A stretch of 64,000 nucleotides of DNA, from assembly GCA_041737835.1 (NCBI GenBank), contig JBGSQY010000024.1; one strand, given 5' to 3'. Under the pieces are notes generated by a model. It saw nothing but the letters and a program-made list of their open reading frames with translations. It did not search any database and was not told where the DNA came from. Made by a program: the position numbers and the translations under genes. Of this stretch, positions 8,480-15,289 are shown one piece after another (the stretch's first letter is position 1; each line of letters opens with the position of its first letter). Source of the stretch: Bythopirellula sp041737835 (GTDB lineage Bacteria > Planctomycetota > Planctomycetia > Pirellulales > Lacipirellulaceae).

Positions 8480-9703
8480 ATGGATCTCGAGCCAACCACC
8501 AAGCATATCCTCCAAGGCCGTGAGCTGATCGATTATCTGGTCGAGAAAGCCGCAACGACCACCAACGCCGAGTTGGTTGAGCGCGAAGATCGCCGCAACC
8601 GGCGTTCAACGATCGTCTTCTCGGTGATCACCTTTATCGGTATCAGCGGCTTGATGGGAGCGGCCCAACTGTTTATCGATAACGCCGTGCAAGATCGCAC
8701 CAAGGAATTCCGCGCCGAGATGACGCGCAACTCCGAACAACTGGAGCGCCGCATCGCCGCCATGCAACTGGAAGGCCAAGCACTGCAAAAGCTACTCGCT
8801 CAGCAAATGGACACGCTCTCCTTGAACATCGACCAAAAGGTCAAGTATCAGGTGAGCGAAGAAGCGACCCGCGGACTGGTGCTGCTCAAACATCGAGAGC
8901 AGTATCACGCGATGAAGCAATTCGTTAGCGAGATCAAAGAACAAATCGCCATCAACGAATATCCCGAGAACCTTCTCACCGCCGCCGTGGATACGGCCAA
9001 TTCGCTGGCCGATGCCCCCGAAATTCTTGCCGAACCCCAGTTTAAGGCGATGATCGAAACATTGATCGATCTCTTGGCGCGTGCCGATCGTGTGAAAGAT
9101 ATCACCCGCGTGGAAAAAGCGACTCGCGAAACATGCACTCGTTCCAAGAACATCGCGTTTTCACTCACCGACCACTTCGGCCAGTTGATCATCTCCTCGC
9201 CGTACACCGTCGAGCAAATGCCCGAAGAATTTGAAACGCTCACGCGCTATGCGCGTGCATCTCGTGAACTCAGGTTCCCCGAAAAGTCGCTGATGTGGGA
9301 ACTCTTTGTCGAATACAAACGGGCCAAGTACGCCCGCTCGGCGACGACCGACGAGATCGTCGGCATGATTCACAATCTCGCCGAAGCTGACCTACGCAAT
9401 TTTTGCTACTACGTATTCCTCAACTCCCATCCGCTGCATTGGTCGTACACACCGGATCACGAAAGCCTGATGCTCGCCAAGTTGGTCGAGGGCTTGCTCG
9501 ATGATTATCCGGAACTGCGCAAGACTGTTGAAACACAATTGGCATCTCCGGAATTACGCCCCACAGTCGATCAAGTGCTCGCCACGCGCGAAGAACGCCA
9601 GCAAAAGATCGACGATCTCAAGGTCGCGAAAGAACCGACGCCGCAACCGGCAGCAGAACCACAAACAGCGGCGGAGCCAACGGAAGAAAACGTGCGGCGT
9701 TAA
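8480..9703 (+). CDS. Uncharacterised single-pass membrane/coiled-coil protein
   Basis: A 407-residue protein not matching a family I recognise. After about 35 polar residues there is one membrane segment (TIVFSVITFIGISGLMGAAQLF, broken here only by its Phe/Gly residues), then a long charged helical stretch (residues about 75-130, e.g. RNSEQLERRIAAMQLEGQ) that should form a coiled coil. A helical C-terminal domain with HSL/HWSYT elements and an E/P/A/Q-rich tail follow. The ATG at 8480 is chosen because the upstream frame lacks coding character. It stands alone between the divergent rpsB operon and convergent cysQ (2 nt between the stops). A scaffold or signalling role is possible but nothing in the sequence proves it. 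Confidence 0.65.
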   Translation: MDLEPTTKHILQGRELIDYLVEKAATTTNAELVEREDRRNRRSTIVFSVITFIGISGLMGAAQLFIDNAVQDRTKEFRAEMTRNSEQLERRIAAMQLEGQALQKLLAQQMDTLSLNIDQKVKYQVSEEATRGLVLLKHREQYHAMKQFVSEIKEQIAINEYPENLLTAAVDTANSLADAPEILAEPQFKAMIETLIDLLARADRVKDITRVEKATRETCTRSKNIAFSLTDHFGQLIISSPYTVEQMPEEFETLTRYARASRELRFPEKSLMWELFVEYKRAKYARSATTDEIVGMIHNLAEADLRNFCYYVFLNSHPLHWSYTPDHESLMLAKLVEGLLDDYPELRKTVETQLASPELRPTVDQVLATREERQQKIDDLKVAKEPTPQPAAEPQTAAEPTEENVRR

Positions 9704-9705
9704 GC

Positions 9706-10704
9706 TCACGCACCGATCTGCTTAAGCCCGGCCAGTAGCGCATCGTGCAACTTACCGTTCGTTGCCAACACGCCGCGATTGGTGGCCAATGTTCGTCCGT
9801 GCGAAAAATCCAAGGGCTTACCGTCGAGATCGCTCACTCGGCCACCGGCTTCTTCCACACAGATCGAGCCAGCGGCTTGATCCCAAATTCGTTCGCGATA
9901 ATCGGGTGCTGAAGGCGAAATCAGCCGGAGATTGACTTCGCCCCCGCCTGCGGCGAGCACCGCGTACTTGGCTTGGCTATCCATCGGTACGGGGTCGGCC
10001 GTGATGCCTAGCACGCGCACTAATTCGCCAATACCGCCCGTGTCGGTGTGTGCCTTTTCCACGCTGCGCAACATCCGGGTGGCAGTCACGTCGCTTTCCT
10101 GCGATACGGTGAGCTTTATCCAAGCCGCTTGATCATCGGCGAGCGAGCTGGCAAAACTTCCACTCTCCCGGCGTGCCACGACGACGGTCCCGGGCCCGCC
10201 TTTGTCCGGCTTCACACCGGAACCAAGTTCCGGGCAACCCAACGCGCCCACTCGAACTTGACCGTCGCGAATAAACGCCAGCGCCACCGCATACTGATCG
10301 CCGCGCAAAAAGCCTTTCGTTCCATCCACGGGATCAAGGGTCCAAAACTCGCTACTTGGCTCTGCTTCGCTACGACCAATCCAATTACATACATCATGCG
10401 ATGTCGCCGCGGGCTCAAAGATTCGCACGAAATGCGTGATCTGCTCGAGCGTGTCGGCTCCGGCTTCAGTACAAAGCCAGTCGGCATTTTCTTCGCCGAC
10501 AAATCCCATGTCCGGAAAGGTTTCCAGCAATCGCTTAGAAACCAACGCTTGAGCAGCAAAATCGGCCACGGTCACCGGCGATTTGTCTTCCTTGCTGATG
10601 GCCGAAGTGACCATCTCCTTTTGCACCCGGCGAACCAACAGTGCGGCCTCGCGAACCGCGGCGATGGCAAAACGAACTTTGGAGCACTCGATGGGAGAAT
10701 TCAT
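9706..10704 (-). CDS. cysQ: 3'(2'),5'-bisphosphate nucleotidase (inositol monophosphatase family)
   Basis: A 332-residue member of the lithium-sensitive phosphatase superfamily. Metal ligands are visible in FVGEENADW (about residues 68-76), in LDPVDGTKGF (about 123-132) and in WDQAAGSICVEEAGGRVSD near the C-terminus. Length and the GTKGFLRGDQYAVALA block resemble the plant HAL2/SAL-type 3'-phosphoadenosine-5'-phosphate phosphatases more than plain inositol monophosphatase. PAP hydrolysis during sulfate assimilation is therefore the likely role. The start at 10704 avoids an 18-codon extension that reads through the tRNA terminator hairpin. Confidence 0.8.
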   Translation of the reverse strand: MNSPIECSKVRFAIAAVREAALLVRRVQKEMVTSAISKEDKSPVTVADFAAQALVSKRLLETFPDMGFVGEENADWLCTEAGADTLEQITHFVRIFEPAATSHDVCNWIGRSEAEPSSEFWTLDPVDGTKGFLRGDQYAVALAFIRDGQVRVGALGCPELGSGVKPDKGGPGTVVVARRESGSFASSLADDQAAWIKLTVSQESDVTATRMLRSVEKAHTDTGGIGELVRVLGITADPVPMDSQAKYAVLAAGGGEVNLRLISPSAPDYRERIWDQAAGSICVEEAGGRVSDLDGKPLDFSHGRTLATNRGVLATNGKLHDALLAGLKQIGA

Positions 10705-10726
10705 GGCAAGCTTTCCGACAAAAACA

Positions 10727-10755
10727 AAAACCCAGGGAGGACATCCCTGGGTTTT
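10727..10755 (-). terminator. Terminator hairpin between tRNA-Gln and cysQ
   Basis: AAAACCCAGGGA pairs with TCCCTGGGTTTT across a 5-nt loop. On the minus strand it follows tRNA-Gln by 10 nt and is continued by further T residues. This suggests that the tRNA is transcribed separately from cysQ. Confidence 0.75.
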
Positions 10756-10765
10756 CAAAACAAAG

Positions 10766-10836
10766 CTACCCCGTCAGGGCTCGAACCTGAAATGAGGGAA
10801 TCAAAATCCCTAGTGTTACCATTACACTACGGGGCA
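10766..10836 (-). tRNA. tRNA-Gln (UUG anticodon)
   Basis: A complete cloverleaf on the minus strand: acceptor TGCCCCG pairs with CGGGGTA (one G-U), anticodon stem AGGGA/TCCCT with loop TTTTGAT giving anticodon TTG, and T arm TCAGG-TTCGAGC-CCTGA. Discriminator G73 and the weak first pair (U1-A72) are glutamine identity elements. CCA is not encoded. A terminator follows 10 nt downstream. Confidence 0.95.
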
Positions 10837-10981
10837 ACGGGCCAACGCACTTTGTCGTTGGCATGCTTGGTAATCTACGAGAAACCGTGCGTTTCGGAAA
10901 GTGCTAAGCATTTTTCAATTTCTGTGGGGCCGCCATCTTGGCTGTCAGGCCTTCACTTTTACGGGCCAGAAGCCTGCACTA

Positions 10982-11737
10982 CTACTGCGGATGCAGAATC
11001 CGATTGGCCACCGCAAATGTCACCTGCTCCAATTCGCGAGCCAAGTCGACACCCACGATACTGACACCCGCAGGGACCCGGAGGGTCACAGGCGCGAAAT
11101 TCACAATTCCGCCCACCCCAGCCGCCACCAACTGGTCGGCAACCTCCTGAGCATGCGTGGCCGGAACCGCTACCATCCCAAGCTCAATTTGCTTGTCCGC
11201 AATGATCTCGCTCAACTGGATGAGCGGCCAAACTTCCACACCGTCGATCACCGTGCCAGCTTTGCTGGAATCCGTATCGAAAGCGGCGACGATGCGGAAT
11301 CCTTGCTGGACAAACCCGCGATAGCCGAGCAACGCGCGGCCCAAGTTACCGACACCAATTAGCGCCACGCGCCATTCGCGATCCGTTCCGAGAATAATCT
11401 TGATCGCCCCGATCAATTCCTGGCAGCGATAACCGATGCCCGGATGGCCGAAGTGCCCGAAATGTGCCAAATCTTTGCGAACCTGGGCATCGGTAAAGCC
11501 CAACTGGCGGCCGAGTTGGCTGCTGCTGATCGTTTCCTTGCCATCGGCGATCAGGTGCTGCAATTCCCTCAAATAAAGGCTCAGCCGACTAACTACCGCT
11601 TCGGGAATCGCGCTCGGATCGGGTCGGGATAAGTTGTTCTCGTTCGGCAAGGTGCGAGCTCGGGTTGGGACAGCCTGAGAGTGAAATCTTACGAAGGCGA
11701 GCCGCGAGAAGCCCCCCGCAGTTATCACTTTAACCAT
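10982..11737 (-). CDS. rex: Redox-sensing transcriptional repressor Rex
   Basis: A 251-residue Rex. The winged-helix DNA-binding domain (AIPEAVVSRLSLYLREL through SSSQLGRQLGFTDAQVRKDLAHFG) is followed by a Rossmann domain with the nucleotide loop GVGNLGRALLGY and the C-terminal VGVDLARELEQVTFAVANRIL. Rex represses fermentation and respiration genes and is released from DNA by NADH. The annotated ATG has no ribosome site, and the first 30-35 residues are atypical; a TTG start beginning LPNENN would give 222 residues, closer to family length. Downstream (plus-strand side) lies tRNA-Gln. No Rex operator was identified by eye. Confidence 0.9.
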   Translation of the reverse strand: MVKVITAGGFSRLAFVRFHSQAVPTRARTLPNENNLSRPDPSAIPEAVVSRLSLYLRELQHLIADGKETISSSQLGRQLGFTDAQVRKDLAHFGHFGHPGIGYRCQELIGAIKIILGTDREWRVALIGVGNLGRALLGYRGFVQQGFRIVAAFDTDSSKAGTVIDGVEVWPLIQLSEIIADKQIELGMVAVPATHAQEVADQLVAAGVGGIVNFAPVTLRVPAGVSIVGVDLARELEQVTFAVANRILHPQ

Positions 11738-12118
11738 AACCGCGCAAGCGGGGCAAGCGAAATCCGCTGGATCATCAATCCTGCCAACAACTTACGCCTT
11801 CCAAGTCGCAGCCACTCTGGCTCGTTGGCTTCAGAATCCCGGTGAATTGTCATCTCGAGTCGTGACACCGCCAGGCGAAGGCCATGTTCCGCAAAAACTG
11901 CCAATCCGTTGCAGTTTTACGCAACTGTAGCGATCCGGCAATTTGGTTGGTTTCGGTCGTAGCGAATAGGCATGGCTGGCTGAGTTCAGCATGTAGGAAA
12001 AACACAACAACTAGCTAAGGCGGGTGGTCTGTTCATTCCGAAAACAGCAATGGGTGGGAATTGTCCCATTTTGACCAAACCTTCTATTTCCACATTTAGT
12101 TCCGGAGGAGAAAACACT
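11738..12118. other. Divergent intergenic region between rex and the YTV protein gene
   Basis: A 381-nt gap providing leader space for rex (minus) and the cysteine-rich gene (plus). It contains a small hairpin (GTTGC/GCAAC around 11914-11931). A strong Shine-Dalgarno, GGAGGAG, sits 8 nt before the plus-strand ATG. I could not assign a -35/-10 pair with confidence. Confidence 0.4.
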
Positions 12119-13597
12119 ATGAGAGCCAAGTCTGTAGTGCGGGCTCTCGCTGCCATCGCCTTGGCAATGCTGCCTTCAGTGGCATGGGCGGGGTATTGCG
12201 GGGTCGCACGTTACAACGGCTGCACTCCTTGTTGCTATCAACAACGCTGCCATACCGTCATGAAGACGGTGCGGTGTGTTGAATGGCACAAAGAACAAGT
12301 TCAGTGCTGCAAAACAGTTTACGACCGTGTGTGCGAAGATCGGGTGATTAACTGCACCCGCTACGTACGCGAACAACGACAGAAACAAGTCTGCTACACC
12401 GTTTGCTGCCCGGTCTGGGAAACCAAGACCCGCTGCTACACCGTCTGCAAGCCTGTTTGGGAAACCAAGACGCGCAACGTCTGCTACACCACGTATCACC
12501 CGGTGTGGGAAACCAAAACTCGCTGCTATACCGTGTGCAAGCCTGTCTGGGAAACCAAGACCCGCAACGTCTGCTACACGACGTACCACCCCGTGTGGGA
12601 AACCAAAACTCGCTGCTACACCGTGTGCAAGCCTGTCTGGGAAACCAAGACCCGCTGCTACACCGTCTGCAAGCCTGTTTGGGAAACTCGCACTCGTGAA
12701 GTTCCTTACACAACCTGCAAGGCTGTGTGGGAAACCCGTCAACGCAACTACACGGTCTGCAAGCCTGTGTGGGAAACGCGTGAACGTCAAGAAACCTATT
12801 ACGTCCGCAAGGCCGTTCCCTATACCAAAACGATTACCGTCCGCAGTGGCCATTGGGAAACTGAGATGTATCAGATTCCTGGCAAGACCTATACCAAGAC
12901 CGTTCGCGAGCCCGGCTGCTTCACATGGGATCCCTGCCGTTGCCGTTGCGTGTATTGCCCAGGTCCTTGCAAGACGCTCTGCTGCCAAGCCCCTCCGCGC
13001 AATTGCTGCAAGAAGGTTTGGGTGCCTGAGTGCTGCACGAAGGAAATCTGCTGCACCAAGTTCGTGTGCGAACCTCGCGTCCGGACCTGCTGCTACAAGG
13101 TTTGCCAAATGGTCCCCGAGACTCGCACTTGCTGCTACAAGGTCTGCCGTATGGTGCCCGTGCAATGCACTCGCACATGCTGCTACCAAGTGTGCCACAT
13201 GGTCCCCGAGACCAAGACCTGCAACTACCAAGTTTGCCGCATGGTTCCCGAAACCAAAACCTGCTGCTACAAGGTTTGCCGGATGGTCCCCAAGCAATGC
13301 GTGAAGACTTGCTGCTATCAGGTCTGCCACATGGTTCCCGAAACCAAGACCTGCTGCTACAAAGTCTGCCGCATGGTGCCTGAGACTCGGACCAAAACTG
13401 TGTGCTACAGCGTATGCGTGCCTGTCTGCGAGCAGAAGACCATCCAAGTGATGCGTTGCGTGCCTCGCCAGGTGCCTTACACGGTGACTCGGTGCGTGCC
13501 TCGCGTGGTTTGCAAGCAAGTGCCGGTCTGTGTGCACTGCCCAGAACCTTCGTGCGGCTGTGCGGAACCTTCCTGTGGAGTACCCTGCTGCGACTAG
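12119..13597 (+). CDS. Secreted cysteine-rich YTV-repeat protein, probable cell-wall component
   Basis: A 492-residue protein with a clear signal peptide (MRAKSVVRALAAIALAMLP, cleavage after AWA). The first half is a tandem array of about 16-residue units of the type CYTVCKPVWETKTR and CYTTYHPVWETKTR. The second half repeats TCCYKVCRMVPETK-like units, and both are Cys-rich with regular Cys spacing. This is the planctomycete YTV-repeat family, known from exceptionally stable proteinaceous cell envelopes; dense disulfide crosslinking is the likely structural role. The ATG at 12119 is fixed by GGAGGAG. The repeat DNA is highly similar from unit to unit, which favours expansion and contraction. 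A strong terminator follows 34 nt after the stop, so the gene is monocistronic. Confidence 0.85.
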   Translation: MRAKSVVRALAAIALAMLPSVAWAGYCGVARYNGCTPCCYQQRCHTVMKTVRCVEWHKEQVQCCKTVYDRVCEDRVINCTRYVREQRQKQVCYTVCCPVWETKTRCYTVCKPVWETKTRNVCYTTYHPVWETKTRCYTVCKPVWETKTRNVCYTTYHPVWETKTRCYTVCKPVWETKTRCYTVCKPVWETRTREVPYTTCKAVWETRQRNYTVCKPVWETRERQETYYVRKAVPYTKTITVRSGHWETEMYQIPGKTYTKTVREPGCFTWDPCRCRCVYCPGPCKTLCCQAPPRNCCKKVWVPECCTKEICCTKFVCEPRVRTCCYKVCQMVPETRTCCYKVCRMVPVQCTRTCCYQVCHMVPETKTCNYQVCRMVPETKTCCYKVCRMVPKQCVKTCCYQVCHMVPETKTCCYKVCRMVPETRTKTVCYSVCVPVCEQKTIQVMRCVPRQVPYTVTRCVPRVVCKQVPVCVHCPEPSCGCAEPSCGVPCCD

Positions 13598-13631
13598 TTC
13601 GCCGCGGAAATCGGGTTTGGTCAACCTAATG

Positions 13632-13668
13632 GGTGACCCGGCAGTCCTTTGCCGGGTCACCTTTTTTT
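13632..13668 (+). terminator. Strong Rho-independent terminator after the YTV gene
   Basis: A 12-bp perfect GC-rich stem (GGTGACCCGGCA / TGCCGGGTCACC) with a 6-nt loop and seven T residues. The strength fits an abundantly transcribed structural gene. Confidence 0.92.
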
Positions 13669-13676
13669 ATGCCTCC

Positions 13677-13697
13677 AGCCGCTTGCGGCTTAGCGAT
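13677..13697. repeat. Dispersed palindromic repeat, copy A (REP-like)
   Basis: A 21-bp unit with the palindrome AGCCGC-TT-GCGGCT and the tail TAGCGAT. A second copy at 48395-48415 matches at 20 of 21 positions. Both are intergenic, just beside gene ends. Confidence 0.6.
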
Positions 13698-13745
13698 TTG
13701 GCAGCTTCAATTTGAACATGAAATCCAGCGCGCTATCATTGCCGC

Positions 13746-14432
13746 ATGCAAGCCAAACCCCACCATCCCTGGAACGTCACGCCCGCCGAGGCCCGTGTAA
13801 TTCAAGAGCAACTTCGCACCAAAGTCCGCGCCAAGAACGCCCCCAGCTTGCGCCGCATCAAACACGTCGCGGGGATCGACATTAGCATTCGCAACAACCG
13901 TGCGATCGCCGCTATCGTCGCCCTCGATTTCGCATCGCTTGAGCCTGTCGACTTTGTCGTTCACGAAGCTGACATACCGTTCCCGTATGTCCCTGGGCTG
14001 CTTTCCTTTCGCGAGTGCCCGTCGATTCTCGCTGTAGCAGAGAAGCTTCACATCGAACCCGATCTCATCATGGTGGATGGCCAAGGGATCGCTCATCCCC
14101 GCCGGTTGGGAATCGCCGCCCATTTGGGACTACTCTTCGACAAACCCACAATTGGTTGCGCGAAATCTCGCCTTACCGGAAAGCATGAAGACCCAGAGCT
14201 CACGGCGGGCTCGCATGCCGAACTGATGGACCGTGACGAACTGATTGGCACAGTGCTACGCACGAAGAACAAATGCCGACCGCTGTACATTTCGATTGGT
14301 CACAAGATCGAACTCCCCACGGCAGTGGAGTTGGTGCTTTCGTGTTGTCGTGGCTATCGACTTCCGGAACCCACGCGCTTCGCGCATCAAGTGGCGGGGG
14401 GCAAGAAATTATCTCTCCCCGCGCGAAACTGA
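13746..14432 (+). CDS. nfi: Endonuclease V (deoxyinosine repair)
   Basis: A 228-residue endonuclease V that nicks DNA 3' to deoxyinosine and related lesions. Hallmarks are the catalytic aspartate in AGIDIS, the PYVPGLLSFRE wedge segment, the metal-binding VDGQGIAHPRRLGIAAHLG and GCAKSRLTG. Length is normal. The ATG at 13746 is the first in frame. Its 3' end overlaps the convergent CPBP gene by 46 bp, an unusual convergent coding overlap, so the two transcripts are partly antisense. Confidence 0.93.
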   Translation: MQAKPHHPWNVTPAEARVIQEQLRTKVRAKNAPSLRRIKHVAGIDISIRNNRAIAAIVALDFASLEPVDFVVHEADIPFPYVPGLLSFRECPSILAVAEKLHIEPDLIMVDGQGIAHPRRLGIAAHLGLLFDKPTIGCAKSRLTGKHEDPELTAGSHAELMDRDELIGTVLRTKNKCRPLYISIGHKIELPTAVELVLSCCRGYRLPEPTRFAHQVAGGKKLSLPARN

Positions 14433-14986
14433 ATGAACACGAGCGCGACGAAATCGTAAACCGCGTGGGCCACGATCGGCGCGACCAAATCATCGTACGC
14501 CAGCGCCAACCAGCCAAAGTAAATGCCGATCACCGTGGCCGCGATGAAATACGTCGGCGTCAGCGCATGAGCCAGCCCAAACAGTAGGGCCACCACAAGC
14601 ACCCCAATCCACGGACCCGTCCAATGAGTGGCCAGCGGTTGCAGGGCCCCGCGGAACAGAATCTCTTCACCGAATCCCGCGGCAATGCTCACCAACGCAA
14701 ACTCAAACCAACGGCAACCAACAAAGAGCTCCTCGACGACCTTTTCCACTTCATTGCGCAATTTCACGAGTGGTTGCCACGTGCTTTCGTAAAAAGCGAT
14801 CAAAAGCACGATCATCGGCATGGCGGCTAGGATTCCCCTCAGAACCGCATCCATGGAAACCGTCAATTGATTGGCCAAATTGATGCCCGCGGCCCAGGCG
14901 ATCAGCACCCCCACGAAGCCCAAACCCGTCTCAAACAGCATCGCCATGGCCACCGTTTGAGCTTTGCGGTTTTCCATAGGTTCCAT
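14387..14986 (-). CDS. CPBP (CAAX-like) intramembrane metalloprotease
   Basis: A 199-residue integral membrane protein with about six hydrophobic segments and the three CPBP motifs: AGFGEEILFRG (EExxxR), FGLAHALTP and PIVAHAVYDFVAL. These glutamate and histidine residues coordinate the catalytic metal in Rce1-type proteases. Substrates are unknown; bacterial members act in maturation of small peptides or in stress responses. The ATG at 14986 is preferred, and the upstream frame has no coding character. It converges on and overlaps nfi by 46 bp. Confidence 0.85.
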   Translation of the reverse strand: MEPMENRKAQTVAMAMLFETGLGFVGVLIAWAAGINLANQLTVSMDAVLRGILAAMPMIVLLIAFYESTWQPLVKLRNEVEKVVEELFVGCRWFEFALVSIAAGFGEEILFRGALQPLATHWTGPWIGVLVVALLFGLAHALTPTYFIAATVIGIYFGWLALAYDDLVAPIVAHAVYDFVALVFIQFRAGRDNFLPPAT

Positions 14987-15289
14987 GCCAAGGGCCCCCG
15001 CAAGCGGCAAAGTCTTGACGCTTTCGCAAGGCCCAATTAGATTGAGCGGTTCGATTTTTCTCGCCGGATCAAACCTATCTGATCGGGCCGGGGGGCAGCT
15101 GCCGAATGCACGTGCGCTGGGGCTATTCAAGCCACTGGCAACGGGCATCTCTTGTGCGATTCCCCACGACTCTAGCGAGAGCCAACTACCAATTCAATCG
15201 ACGAACGACAAATCTCTAGCGATTTAAAAATTAAACGAATCAGTCGCACTCGTTATCGCGACGCTCCCGGTTAAGAGGATCCATTCTCA

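Noticed and set aside
12380..13440. Regularly spaced near-identical DNA units resembling a CRISPR array
   Set aside because: Units are in frame, contiguous without unique spacers, and encode the YTV amino-acid repeat.
12176..13660. Minus-strand frame of 494 codons opposite the YTV gene
   Set aside because: It mirrors the tandem repeats of the YTV protein. The plus strand has a signal peptide, strong ribosome site and terminator, so the minus frame is a shadow.
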